Assembly (NCBI GenBank): GCA_036389335.1 | Contig: DASVQC010000065.1 | Span: 1-64,000, forward strand | From: JAIVGV01 sp036389335 | GTDB taxonomy: Bacteria; Acidobacteriota; Blastocatellia; Pyrinomonadales; Pyrinomonadaceae | Length of the DNA stretch: 64,000 nucleotides | Direction of reading: 5' to 3' | Translations under genes and position numbers: made by a program | Part shown: piece after piece, positions 18,556 through 28,033 of the stretch | Layout: each line of letters starts with the position of its first letter | Numbering within the stretch: position 1 is the first letter of the stretch | Notes under the pieces: model-generated | The model's input: the letters and a program-made list of their open reading frames with translations, nothing else | The model's database searches: none | What the model was told of the DNA's origin: nothing

Positions 18556-18680
18556 GTAACAAGTGACGGGTGACAAGTGACGGGCGGGATCGACGCGACA
18601 CGGCCAGCGTGCCCGCGCGCGCCACTCCAAGCCGATCACCCGCCTTGCCTGTCACCCGTCACCCGTCACCCGTCACGGTC
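18556..18680. repeat. Inverted array of GTGACGGG / CCCGTCAC words, copy 1
   Basis: Left arm 18556-18588 (AAGTGACGGGTGACAAGTGA) and right arm 18639-18680 (repeated CCCGTCAC) are complementary. The right arm ends 3 bp before the ATG of the GGDEF gene. The same words recur before mreD, mrdA and rodA. Confidence 0.85.
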
Positions 18681-18683
18681 TTT

Positions 18684-20186
18684 ATGCAAGTCATCCTCCT
18701 GAAAGAAGAGCACGAGCGACCGGCCCCGGCGCTGCTCGACGCCTTGCGCGAGGCGGGCGTGGGCGCGCGGCTCGCGAACGCGCCGCGCGCGGCGCAGGCT
18801 GAAGACGGGGCGGCGGCGGGCGCGCCGCCGCCGCTCGTCGTGCTCTGCGAGGTCGCCGACGGCGCGGACGTGGTCGAAGTTCACGCCGCGGTCGCGCGCG
18901 CCTCGGCGGCCTACCCCGGCGCGATTCTGGTCGCCTGCCGCCGCGCGCCGCGCGCCGCCGATCAAGCGGAAGGCCGCAAGCTCGACGCCGGCGCGCTCGT
19001 GCGCCTCGGCTTCCGCGCCGTCGCCGACGCCCCGGCGCAGGTGCCCGCGCTGCTGCGCGAGCTGGAGGATCGCGGCGGCGACACCGAAGGGCTCTCGGCG
19101 CACACGAGCGAGGTGCTCGACGCGACGCCTTCGAGCGTGCTGCTCCCCGAAAACCTGTCGGTCGCGACGCTGCGCGCGGCGTTCGAGGCCGTCAGCGCGC
19201 TCCACTTCGTCAGCGATCAGCGCGGCGCGGCGCAGACGGCCCTCGCCGGACTCGCCCCGCTCGCGCGCGCCGACCGCTGGACGCTCTACCTGACCGAGAC
19301 TGAAGGCGACGAGCAGCCGACGCGCTTCGAGCCGCTCGCCGTGCGCGGGCTGACGCGCCGCGAGCGCGAGCCGCCCGCGGGCGACTGGCGCAAGGCCCTG
19401 CACACGGACGAGCTGCTCTCTCTCATGGGCAGCGAGTCGCGCGCCGCGCGCGAGGCCCACGCCTGCGCCGAGACCGTGCGCCGCGACGAGGGGGATCGCC
19501 GCGCCGTCGCCGTCCCGCTCGTCAGCGGCGACCGCGTGATCGCCGTCGTCGAGGCGGTGCGCGAGGGCGCGGGCGCGCGGGGGTTCTCGCCGCAGGAGGA
19601 GTCTCTGCTCTCCGCGCTCGCCGTGCCGATCTCAGCCGCGCTCGCCAACTCGGTGCGCATCGCCGAGGCCGAGCGGCTCTCGCTGACGGACGATCTGACG
19701 AAGCTGCACAACGCGCGCTTCCTGCGCCAGTACCTGACCGCCGAGATCAGGCGCGCGCGCCGCTACGGCTCGCAGGTCTCCGCGCTCTTCCTCGACCTCG
19801 ACGACTTCAAAGAGATCAACGACCGTTACGGCCACCTCGTCGGCTCGCACGTGCTGATGGAGATGGCGACCGTCATCTTGACGGGCGTGCGCGACACGGA
19901 CGTGGTCTCGCGCTACGGCGGCGACGAGTTCGTCGTCATCCTCCCGGAGACGGGCATCGACATGGCGGAGCGCGTCGCCGAGCGCGTGCGCGGGAAGATC
20001 GCCTCGCACGTCTTCACGGGCGGGCGGCGGCTGAACCTGCGCATCACGGCGAGCTTCGGCGTCGCCTGCTTCCCCGCGCACGCGCAGTCGCCGCAGCAGT
20101 TGATCGCCGGGGCCGACGCCGCCATGTACGACGCCAAGGCCGCGCGCAAGAACTGCGTCCGCTTCGCCAGCGAGCCGGGCGGGTGA
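18684..20186 (+). CDS. GAF-GGDEF diguanylate cyclase
   Basis: A 500-residue cytoplasmic protein. The N-terminal ~130 residues resemble a degenerate receiver domain (VILLKEEHE..., LVVLCEV). The middle (about 165-335) looks like a GAF sensor domain. The C-terminal ~165 residues are a GGDEF domain: DLTKLHNARFL, DLDDFKEINDRYGH and the active site RYGGDEF. An intact inhibitory I-site (R-D-T-D) lies exactly five residues before GGDEF, so product feedback by c-di-GMP is expected. ATG 18684 was preferred because an upstream in-frame extension runs through the repeat array. No EAL domain is fused. Confidence 0.92.
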   Translation: MQVILLKEEHERPAPALLDALREAGVGARLANAPRAAQAEDGAAAGAPPPLVVLCEVADGADVVEVHAAVARASAAYPGAILVACRRAPRAADQAEGRKLDAGALVRLGFRAVADAPAQVPALLRELEDRGGDTEGLSAHTSEVLDATPSSVLLPENLSVATLRAAFEAVSALHFVSDQRGAAQTALAGLAPLARADRWTLYLTETEGDEQPTRFEPLAVRGLTRREREPPAGDWRKALHTDELLSLMGSESRAAREAHACAETVRRDEGDRRAVAVPLVSGDRVIAVVEAVREGAGARGFSPQEESLLSALAVPISAALANSVRIAEAERLSLTDDLTKLHNARFLRQYLTAEIRRARRYGSQVSALFLDLDDFKEINDRYGHLVGSHVLMEMATVILTGVRDTDVVSRYGGDEFVVILPETGIDMAERVAERVRGKIASHVFTGGRRLNLRITASFGVACFPAHAQSPQQLIAGADAAMYDAKAARKNCVRFASEPGG

Positions 20187-20399
20187 GGCAGGCTTTTTGA
20201 TCCTCGGGGCCCGGAGGAAGAGATGAAAAGCCGGGCATCACATCTCAAACCGCCGCATGATTCGCTAACGGTCGATGCCTTACACGTTTTACGAGGGCTC
20301 GCCGTCGAGCGCGGGGGCAGTCAGTCAGTAGTTGCAGTTCGGGCGCTTCTTACTGGGTCGTGTGCGAATGCCGGGGCGCAAGTTTACTTGCAAAGGCCG
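20187..20399. other. Non-coding gap before the first low-GC secreted unit
   Basis: Between the GGDEF stop and the promoter at 20400 no convincing gene is seen. A 97-codon frame at 20223-20516 lacks a ribosome site and family features. Base composition drops noticeably from about 20225 compared with the flanks. Confidence 0.5.
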
Positions 20400-20429
20400 T
20401 TGACTTTAAAACATTGGAGCGCGTATAAG
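20400..20429 (+). promoter_or_regulatory. Sigma-70-type promoter of propeller gene
   Basis: TTGACT (20400-20405), an 18-bp spacer, then TATAAG (20424-20429). Transcription would start near 20436 and give a leader of ~115 nt to the ATG at 20552. The same -35/-10 words and the same 18-bp spacing occur before the related unit at 37443. Confidence 0.68.
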
Positions 20430-20551
20430 GCGTTTCCCAGGGTTTACACAAAGGTTAAGACGCCTCCTCGCTCCGCCGACGATCTCGTTTACTCAATTGA
20501 TAACCAATTGACGTAATCGGGCAGTCACTGCCTTACAGGAGCACACCGGCC

Positions 20552-21784
20552 ATGACCTCACGCGTCAAAGTTTTTCTTATCGTACTAGTTACGATCTCTG
20601 CTTTCGGCCTGGTGTCGGGCACTCGTAAAAGTGCGGCGACGGGTCAGCAGTCCTCTTTGACGACGCTGCGGGCGACCGGAGCAGTGCTTGAGACGTCGGA
20701 GCCGATCAACTCCATCTCCGTCTCGGAAGACGAGCAGACGCTCCGAGTGGTCAGCGGGCTAACCGGAGAGGTGGAGGCATACCGGAGCGCCCCGGACGGA
20801 TGGTTACGACTACTCAACAAAACATCTAATCTGGGCGTTAAAAGGCTTGACGGGGATCGCGTCCAAGTCGAACGCGGAAAGGTTACGGTCTATGACGCCG
20901 CGGGCAAGCTCGTCAGCCGGTTCGCTTCTTACCCTGCCATCTCGACGGCGCTTCTTAACGGCGGGAAGGTCGTGGTCGCCTCTCCGACGGAGAAAAATCT
21001 ACTCCACGTGTATAGCCCCGATGGGCAGTTGCTAAAGAGCTTCGGTCAGGTCAAAAGGCGGGATCAAACAAACCCTTCCCAGAACAGCTTTCTCAACCGG
21101 GGCAGGGTTCTGACCGATGCGAAGGGGAATATTTATTACGTCTACGGCTACGTCCCGTTGATTCAGAAGTTCTCCCCCGACGGGGAGATGCTGTACGAGA
21201 TCGAGGTGAAGGGTGAAGCTATAGAGCTTCAGCAGGCGGTGGCCCGCCAATTCCTCAGCATCAGAGACCCCTGGCAGGTCGGCGGCGTCGACATCATCAA
21301 CGCCGCCGCGGTCGAACGTAGGACGGGCCACCTCTGGATCGGGATGAACGGCTCGTCGACGAGCGGGGTCGTTTACGAATACGACGGCCAAGGGCAAAAG
21401 GTGGGGGAGTACGCCCTGCGCGTTAACGTCCCCGGCGTGCCCCCGCAGAATATCACTAACATAAAAGACATCGCGGTCACGGGCTCAAGCCTCTACGTCC
21501 TAACCTCATATCAGCAGGTGTACAGTTTCAACAGGAAGGGCGACTCTGTGGCGCGGCTCAAGCAGTCTCTAACTATAGAGCCACACCCCCGGCCCAGCTT
21601 TCGCCCGCTTTCGCTCCTAAATCATATAAATTTACTTCGCTCGCGCAGGGCGGCTGCGGCACCAGCCAATCATGGAACGGGTGTTCATTCACGTGTCCAG
21701 GCCCGGGCACACGCGCCGGCAGTCCGCCGCGGCCACCGGCAAACACTAGTGACGGTTCGCTTAAAGATTGTAAGGCCGCGTTGA
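20552..21784 (+). CDS. Secreted NHL-like beta-propeller protein, 3' end frame-disrupted
   Basis: The product begins with a signal peptide (residues 1-24) followed by a six-bladed-propeller-like series of short beta repeats (GKLVSRF, HVYSPDGQLLKSFG, QKFSPDGEMLYEIE, YEYDGQGQKVGEY), resembling NHL/TolB propellers. After about residue 340 (ARLKQSLTIEPHP) the sequence turns into an Arg/Ala-rich out-of-frame tail. The adjacent frame instead encodes a plausible Cys-rich continuation (SYKFTSLAQGGCGTSQSWNG). A C lost from the run at about 21585-21589 would restore the join to the downstream Cys/Asp-rich frame. It is probably the 5' part of a larger gene ending at 22768. Codon use is less G/C-biased than in neighbours. 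Confidence 0.62.
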   Translation: MTSRVKVFLIVLVTISAFGLVSGTRKSAATGQQSSLTTLRATGAVLETSEPINSISVSEDEQTLRVVSGLTGEVEAYRSAPDGWLRLLNKTSNLGVKRLDGDRVQVERGKVTVYDAAGKLVSRFASYPAISTALLNGGKVVVASPTEKNLLHVYSPDGQLLKSFGQVKRRDQTNPSQNSFLNRGRVLTDAKGNIYYVYGYVPLIQKFSPDGEMLYEIEVKGEAIELQQAVARQFLSIRDPWQVGGVDIINAAAVERRTGHLWIGMNGSSTSGVVYEYDGQGQKVGEYALRVNVPGVPPQNITNIKDIAVTGSSLYVLTSYQQVYSFNRKGDSVARLKQSLTIEPHPRPSFRPLSLLNHINLLRSRRAAAAPANHGTGVHSRVQARAHAPAVRRGHRQTLVTVRLKIVRPR

Positions 21785-21949
21785 GTGATTCTTTGAGCCC
21801 CGGATACTCGGTCGTCGGCTCCACCTGCCAACAGTTCCCTCGGCACCGCGACGCACACGAGGGGAGGGTGTCATTCGGAGGTCACGATCTGTAGGAGCGG
21901 CACAAATTCTACTCACAGTGTTACTTTAGACTGCCCCGCACAAGCCTGC

Positions 21950-22768
21950 GTGAGCGACGGCGGCGGCGGCGGCGGCGACGGCGGGCCGGAATGTTCCCCG
22001 GACACGACCTGCACCAACACCGCCGAGTACTGCCGGTGCAAGCAGTTGACGGGCCTCTGGGATGAAGGCTTCTGCACTTGCTTCTACGATTCGCCCGTCG
22101 TCGTCGACGTTTCGGGCGACGGCCTCAACCTCACGAATGCCTCCGGCGGCGTCAACTTCGACCTTGACGGCGACCAGAGCGCGGAAAGGCTCGCGTGGAC
22201 TGCGGCTGGTGGCGACGACGCCTTCCTCGCTTTAGACCGCAACGGCGACGGCATCATCAATAACGGCGCGGAACTCTTCGGCAACTTCACGCCGCAGCCC
22301 GCCCCGCCCGCGGGGCTGTTGAAGAACGGCTTTAACGCCCTCGCCGAGTACGATAAGCCCCAGAACGGCGGGAACTCCGACGGCGTGATCGACAGCCGCG
22401 ACGCGATCTCCCCCAGCCTCCGCCTCTGGCAGGACGCGAACCATAACGGCGTCTCTGAGATGGGCGAGCTGCACACCTTACAGGGGCTGGGCCTGCAATC
22501 GATAGACTTAAACTACAAGGAGTCGAAGCGCGCGGACGAGTTCGGTAACCGCTTCCGCTACCGCTCGAAAGTCGCGGACGCACGCGGCGCGAAGATCGCG
22601 CGCTGGGCGTGGGACGTGTTCTTGGTGCGGGGTCAGAACCAGGTAGTGCAGAGCGGGTGGGCGGATCGGCTAAGCTCGTTCGTCGAGACGGGTAAGGTGG
22701 CCCAACTCTCCCTGCCCGGCCTGCCGCTCGCCAAGCCTTTTAAGACTGCTGCGCTGAGTGATCTTTAA
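21950..22768 (+). CDS. Cys/Asp-rich C-terminal calcium-binding-like domain (3' part of broken gene)
   Basis: A 272-residue frame from a GTG with no convincing ribosome site. The same frame is open upstream to 21797 and encodes a natural-looking Cys-rich stretch (GTATHTRGGCHSEVTICRSG), so this is more likely the tail of the gene begun at 20552 than an independent gene. After a Gly run come paired cysteines (CRCK...CTC) and an Asp-rich module with EF-hand-like loops DLDGDQSAE and DRNGDGIINNGAELFG, then DANHNGVSEMGEL. About 190 residues are closely similar to the tail of the metalloprotease at 38697. The likely role is Ca-stabilised surface attachment or secretion, which is inference. Confidence 0.55.
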   Translation: MSDGGGGGGDGGPECSPDTTCTNTAEYCRCKQLTGLWDEGFCTCFYDSPVVVDVSGDGLNLTNASGGVNFDLDGDQSAERLAWTAAGGDDAFLALDRNGDGIINNGAELFGNFTPQPAPPAGLLKNGFNALAEYDKPQNGGNSDGVIDSRDAISPSLRLWQDANHNGVSEMGELHTLQGLGLQSIDLNYKESKRADEFGNRFRYRSKVADARGAKIARWAWDVFLVRGQNQVVQSGWADRLSSFVETGKVAQLSLPGLPLAKPFKTAALSDL

Positions 22769-22797
22769 GCTAAGGGTAACGGAGCCACGCGCGTTAG

Positions 22798-22839
22798 AGA
22801 GCCGCCCGGCAGGTGCCACGCCACCGGGCGGCTCTACTT
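22798..22839 (+). terminator. Rho-independent terminator
   Basis: AGAGCCGCCCGG (22798-22809) pairs with CCGGGCGGCTCT (22824-22835), followed by ACTTTT. Stem and loop resemble the terminator after the related unit at 39565 (shared CGCCCGGCAG and GCCACG), suggesting the two units were duplicated whole. Confidence 0.88.
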
Positions 22840-23235
22840 TTAGTCCGCGCCTCCCCGGCTGCGCCGCGCCCCCCTCCGGCGTTCGCCGCCAGGGCCGCGC
22901 CCGCCGGTCGATCCCGTCGGTCGTGTGGGCTGCCACAGCACGGGCGGGGTGGGCTGCACGGTTTCGCAAGCGAAAAAGATTATTTAAATTCTATCGACTG
23001 AGTGTCTTGGCTTAGATTTTCTAAGTTTTTGGTGTATCTTCAACTGTTCGTACCGACGGGGGCGGCGTAGGTATGGATCGCGGCGGGCCGGGACTCCCTG
23101 CTCCGGCGTGTCTCCCTCCACAAATCGGACTCCACACGCTCTCGCACGCGCACGACTTGCGCCGCGGCACTTTCGGCGCGGCGGCGAGAGGTGGGGAATG
23201 CCCCCGAGAGATTACCCGACTGAATGAAAATCTAA
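22840..23235. other. Leader/promoter region of the mre operon
   Basis: No convincing gene. The stretch from 22975 to 23045 is AT-rich against the background and includes a perfect dyad CTTAGATTTTCTAAG (23011-23025), which is a candidate operator. A clear -35/-10 pair could not be assigned. A weak GAGAG lies about 30 bp before the mreB start, so initiation may depend on leader structure. Confidence 0.4.
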
Positions 23236-24282
<1,047 letters not shown>

Positions 24283-24286
24283 AAAA

Positions 24287-24363
24287 GAGGTCAGAGGCTA
24301 GAGGTCAGAGGTTAGTAAAAACCCCTGACTCTGACCTCCGACCTCTGACCTCTGACCTCTAAG
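24287..24363. repeat. Inverted array of AGAGGTC / GACCTCT words (mreB-mreC junction)
   Basis: The left arm (24287-24316) and right arm (24325-24363) are built of AGAGGTC and GACCTCT units and could form a stem of about 25-30 bp with an ~8-bp loop. The right arm ends 2 bp before the mreC ATG, so folding would mask the translation start. Its words match the right arm upstream of terC. Confidence 0.9.
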
Positions 24364-24365
24364 TT

Positions 24366-25274
24366 ATGCCTGTCCAGCGGACGCAGAAGGAGATCAGGCG
24401 GCGCGCGCCGCTGTGGCTCGTTTTGCTGCTCGGCGTCAACCTCGCGCTGATGTCGGTCTCGGCGCGGGATCAGCAGACGCAGGCGCGCAAGATCAGCGTC
24501 TGGGCCCAGATGATCGCGACCCCCTTCCAGAGCTTCTTCTCCGGCGCGAGCCGCTCGGGCGTCGGCTTCTTCCAGTACATCAGAAACTTGAGCGCGGCGT
24601 CGGGCGAGAACGAGCAGTTGAAGCGCAGGCTCGCCGAGGCGGAGGGGGAGCTGCGCGAGGCGCGCGCCGCGCGGGCCGAGAACGAGCGGCTGCAAAGCCT
24701 GCTGGGGCTCAAGGAGTCGCGCGAGTACCGGAGCGTCGTCGCCCGCGTCATCGCGCGCGACCCCTCGGACTGGTTCGACTCGGCGATCATCAACCGCGGC
24801 AGCTCGGCGGGCGTCGAGCGGAACATGCCGGTCGTGACGGCGGACGGCATCGTCGGTCGCGTCGCCGAGGTGAGCCCGGTCTCGGCGCAGGTGATGCTGA
24901 TCACGGACGAGCGCGCGGCGGCGGGCGCGGTCGTCGGGCAGTTGGAGACCTCGAACGCGCTCGGCTCCGTGCGCGGCTTCGGCAAGAACGGGCTGCTGGA
25001 CATGCGCTACGTGCCCGGCCTCGAAGAGATCAAGCAGGGCGACGCGGTGACGACGACGGGGCAGGACGGCATCTACCCGCGCGGGCTGAAGGTGGGCGAA
25101 GTGATCGAGGTGCAGCCCGGCTCGGCGACCAAGCCGCACGAGATCAAGGTGCGCCCCTCGGCGCGCCTCAACTCGCTCTCCGAAGTCGCCGTGCTGCTCT
25201 ACCACCCGCCGCCGCGCGCCGTCCCGACGCCGACGCCGACGCCGACGCCGCAGAAGAACACGAAGGGAAAGTGA
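24366..25274 (+). CDS. mreC: Rod shape-determining protein MreC
   Basis: A 302-residue bitopic membrane protein with a basic N-terminus, a transmembrane helix at about 16-33, a coiled coil at about 72-112 (SGENEQLKRRLAEAEGELRE) and the periplasmic double beta-barrel domain (VVARVIARDPSDWFDSAIINRGSSAGV..., DGIVGRVAEV). It ends in a Pro-Thr repeat. MreC links MreB to PBP2 in the elongasome. Length and order are normal. Confidence 0.96.
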   Translation: MPVQRTQKEIRRRAPLWLVLLLGVNLALMSVSARDQQTQARKISVWAQMIATPFQSFFSGASRSGVGFFQYIRNLSAASGENEQLKRRLAEAEGELREARAARAENERLQSLLGLKESREYRSVVARVIARDPSDWFDSAIINRGSSAGVERNMPVVTADGIVGRVAEVSPVSAQVMLITDERAAAGAVVGQLETSNALGSVRGFGKNGLLDMRYVPGLEEIKQGDAVTTTGQDGIYPRGLKVGEVIEVQPGSATKPHEIKVRPSARLNSLSEVAVLLYHPPPRAVPTPTPTPTPQKNTKGK

Positions 25275-25283
25275 CGAGGAGGG

Positions 25284-25440
25284 GTGAGAGGTGACAGGTG
25301 ACAGGTGACAAGAAAAGTCAGGAGTCAGGAGTCGTGAGTCGAAAGTCAGCTCGATCTGAATTCGCCTTTGACGCCGGACTACGGACTACGGACTACGGAC
25401 TATCTTCCCTGTCGCCCGTCACGGTTTACCTGTCACGGCT
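25284..25440. repeat. Composite repeat block at mreC-mreD junction
   Basis: Three word families lie together: GGTGACA repeats (25284-25312), GGAGTCA/GAGTCGAAAGTCAG words (25315-25350), and ACGGACT heptamers (25376-25402). They are followed by CTGTCGCCCGTCACGG and CCTGTCACGG, which complement the first family. The outer GTGACAGG arms enclose the other two. The block ends 3 bp before the mreD ATG. Confidence 0.85.
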
Positions 25441-25443
25441 TTT

Positions 25444-25974
25444 ATGAGGCTGAAGATCGCCTTCATCGTCGCGGCGGCGGTGGTGTTGCAGACGCAGTTG
25501 CCGCTGCTCTGGCAGCCGCTGCGGCACATCGATCTGCCGCTCGTCGTCGTGACCTACTTCGCGCTGCGGCGCGACGTGGCGCAGTCGATGGTGGTCGGCT
25601 TCTGCGCCGGGCTCGCGACCGACATCTTCAGCGCGGGGCTGCTCGGCGCGGGCGGCTTCACGAAGACGACGGTCGCTTACCTGATCGCCGCGCTCGCCAC
25701 GCGCGTGCGGCTCGACAACCCGCTGGTGCGAATCCCCGTCTTAGCAGGTGCCGCCGCGCTCGACGCCGTCGTCGTCGTCGTCCTCCACCGCGTCTTCGGC
25801 CAGCCGTCGCTCCAGACCTTCGCCGACACGGCGTCGCTCAAGCTGATCGCGACGACCGCGGCGGGGACGCTGCTCTTCTACGTGTTCGACGTTTTCTTCA
25901 GCGACCGCTCGCGCCAGCGCAGGCACTTCGCCTTCCGCCGCCGCGCCGCGCGCCGCAGCTTAGTGAGGAGGTAA
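25444..25974 (+). CDS. mreD: Rod shape-determining protein MreD
   Basis: A 176-residue hydrophobic protein with about five membrane helices (AFIVAAAVVLQTQL, LPLVVVTYFAL, MVVGFCAGLATDIFSAGLLG, VLAGAAALDAVVVVVLHR and TTAAGTLLFYVFDVFF). GLATDIFSAGLLGAGGF is the family's recognisable segment. MreD is poorly conserved in sequence, but the position between mreC and mrdA makes the call firm. The C-terminus is highly basic (RRRAARRSLVRR). Confidence 0.93.
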   Translation: MRLKIAFIVAAAVVLQTQLPLLWQPLRHIDLPLVVVTYFALRRDVAQSMVVGFCAGLATDIFSAGLLGAGGFTKTTVAYLIAALATRVRLDNPLVRIPVLAGAAALDAVVVVVLHRVFGQPSLQTFADTASLKLIATTAAGTLLFYVFDVFFSDRSRQRRHFAFRRRAARRSLVRR

Positions 25975-25990
25975 AGGCAGAGTGACGGGT

Positions 25991-26083
25991 AAATCGTGAC
26001 GGGTGACAGGTAAGGAACGCTCCGCGATGGGCGCGCCTCCCGTCTTCATCCTGTCACCTGCCGCCCGTCACCTGTTACGGCTC
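25991..26083. repeat. Inverted array of GTGACGGG words, mreD-mrdA junction
   Basis: The left part has GTGACGGGTAAATCGTGACG and GGGTGACAGG. The right part (26050-26080) has CCTGTCACCTGCCGCCCGTC and CACCTGTTACGG. They are complementary and separated by ~30 bp. The right arm ends a few bases before the mrdA ATG. Confidence 0.82.
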
Positions 26084-26085
26084 TT

Positions 26086-28032
26086 ATGAAGTTCGAGGAC
26101 GAGTCGCAGAACCTGCGCCTGCGTTTGCGCATCATCCAGATCGTCGTCGTCGCGCTGCTCGCGGTGCTCGGCACGCGCCTCTACTTCCTGCAGGTCGTCA
26201 ACGGCGCGTACTACGCCGAGCGCGCCGAGAACCAGCGCGTCAGGCGACTGCCCATCCCGGCGCAGCGCGGCACGATCTTCGACCGCAACGGCAAGATACT
26301 GGTCGACTCGCGCCCGACCTACAACGTCATCCTCTCGCGCGAGGAGATGCGCGGGCGCGACTTCGCCTCGCTCGCGCAGCCGCTCGCCGAGGGGCTCGGC
26401 GTCGAGGAGGAGCTGCTGCGCGAGCGCTTCGACGAGCTGACGCGCCAGCCGGCCTTCGAGTCCATCGTCATCAAGCAGAACGCCTCGCCCGCCGACATCG
26501 CGTGGGTCGAGGCCCACCAGGGGATCGACCACGCCGAGCTGCGCATCGAGCAGCAGCCGCAGCGCCGCTACCTCGAGAACGGCGTCCTCGCGCACGTCCT
26601 CGGCTACGTCGGCGAGGTGAGCCCGAAGCAGTTGGAGAAGGACGACTTTAAGAAGAAGGGCCTGAAGCCCGGCGACGTGATCGGGCAGGAGGGGCTGGAG
26701 GCGACCTACGACGAGTACCTGCGCGGCGCGGACGGCTACCGCGAGGTGATCGTCGACAGCCGCGGGCAGATTCAGGACACGATCCGGACGGTCGAGCCGC
26801 AGCCGGGCCAAGACCTCGTGACGACCATCGATCTCGACTACCAGCTCACCGCCGAGGAGCAGTTGCGCAACTCGCCGAACGGGCGCGGCGTGATCATCAT
26901 GTCGAACCCGAACGACGGCGAAATCTACGCGCTCGCCTCCGCCCCCACCTACGATCCCAACATCTTCTCGCAGAACGTCAAGACGAAGGAGGTGCGGCAG
27001 CAGATCGTCGAGCTGTTCAGAGACCCGAAGACGCCGATGGTCAACCGCGCCATCTCGGGCCGCTACCCGCCGGGCTCGACGTGGAAGATACCGATGGCGG
27101 TCGCCGGGCTTGAGCAGGGCGCGATCTCGATCAAGAAGTCGAACCTGGTGTGCGGCGGCGGCATCCAGATCGGCAACAAGTTCACGCGCTGCATGGGCCA
27201 CCACGGGAGCCCCGAGCTGCGCTACGCGATCCGCGTCTCGTGCGACGGCTACTTCTACCGCCTCGGCCTGAAGATGGGCATCGGCGGGATCATGAAGATG
27301 GTCTCCGACTTCGACATCAACCGCCGCACCGGCATCGATCTCCCGCACGAGAACGTGAGCACGACGCCCTCGCCCGACTTCAAGAGGCGCGTCAACCCGC
27401 GCGACCCCGACTGGCGCGACATCGACACCGTCTACGCCTCGTTCGGTCAGGTCTACGACTACGTCACGCCCATCGCGCTGCTGCGCACGATCTCGGGCGT
27501 CGCCGTCGGCGGCAAGCTCTACGTCCCGCACCTGCTCAAGGAGGTGCGGGCCGCCGCCGCCGTCGGCGATCCGAACGACCGCGAGACTTACCGACCGGCG
27601 CGCGCCGCGCTGACCTACGACGAGGCGCGCGAGCACGGCGCGCCCGATCCGAAGGCGCTGCGCCCGAACCCGAAGATCGTCCCGATCTCGGACGAGAACC
27701 ACCGCTTCGTCGTCGAGGGGATGTGGCAGGTCGTCAACGAGGGCGGCACGGGCGGCGCGGTCAAGATCGACGGCATGGACATCGCGGGCAAGACCGGCAC
27801 GGCGCAGGTCGTCTCGCTCGGCAAGGACGTAGGCGCGAACAAGGATCACTCCTGGTTCGTCTCCTACGCGCCCGCGTGGAAGCCCGAGGTGGCGACCGTC
27901 GCGCTCATCGAGAACGTCGGCTTCGGCGGCAGGTTCGCCGCCCCCGCCACGCGCCAGATGTACGAGACCTACTACCGCAGCAAACACAACGGCGAGCCGA
28001 CGCCGGGGACGCAGATAGCTAAGAAGGAGTGA
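26086..28032 (+). CDS. mrdA: Penicillin-binding protein 2 (elongation transpeptidase)
   Basis: A 648-residue class B PBP that crosslinks peptidoglycan during lateral growth. It has an N-terminal membrane helix at about 14-33, a pedestal/dimerisation domain with RLPIPAQRGTIFDRNGKIL, then the transpeptidase domain with SxxK motif STWK in RYPPGSTWKIPM, SxN-type SCD (VSCDGYFYRLG) and KTG in IAGKTGTAQVV. All three active-site motifs are present; the second is S-C-D rather than S-x-N, as in several PBP2 proteins. It pairs with the downstream RodA as the SEDS-bPBP synthase. Confidence 0.97.
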   Translation: MKFEDESQNLRLRLRIIQIVVVALLAVLGTRLYFLQVVNGAYYAERAENQRVRRLPIPAQRGTIFDRNGKILVDSRPTYNVILSREEMRGRDFASLAQPLAEGLGVEEELLRERFDELTRQPAFESIVIKQNASPADIAWVEAHQGIDHAELRIEQQPQRRYLENGVLAHVLGYVGEVSPKQLEKDDFKKKGLKPGDVIGQEGLEATYDEYLRGADGYREVIVDSRGQIQDTIRTVEPQPGQDLVTTIDLDYQLTAEEQLRNSPNGRGVIIMSNPNDGEIYALASAPTYDPNIFSQNVKTKEVRQQIVELFRDPKTPMVNRAISGRYPPGSTWKIPMAVAGLEQGAISIKKSNLVCGGGIQIGNKFTRCMGHHGSPELRYAIRVSCDGYFYRLGLKMGIGGIMKMVSDFDINRRTGIDLPHENVSTTPSPDFKRRVNPRDPDWRDIDTVYASFGQVYDYVTPIALLRTISGVAVGGKLYVPHLLKEVRAAAAVGDPNDRETYRPARAALTYDEAREHGAPDPKALRPNPKIVPISDENHRFVVEGMWQVVNEGGTGGAVKIDGMDIAGKTGTAQVVSLGKDVGANKDHSWFVSYAPAWKPEVATVALIENVGFGGRFAAPATRQMYETYYRSKHNGEPTPGTQIAKKE

Positions 28033-28033
28033 C

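Noticed and set aside
20223..20516. 97-codon frame before the propeller gene
   Set aside because: No ribosome site, no recognisable features, and the sigma-70-type promoter at 20400 lies inside it.
26068..27987. 639-residue minus-strand frame opposite mrdA
   Set aside because: Antisense shadow of a gene with all PBP2 motifs; long open antisense frames are expected at this GC content.
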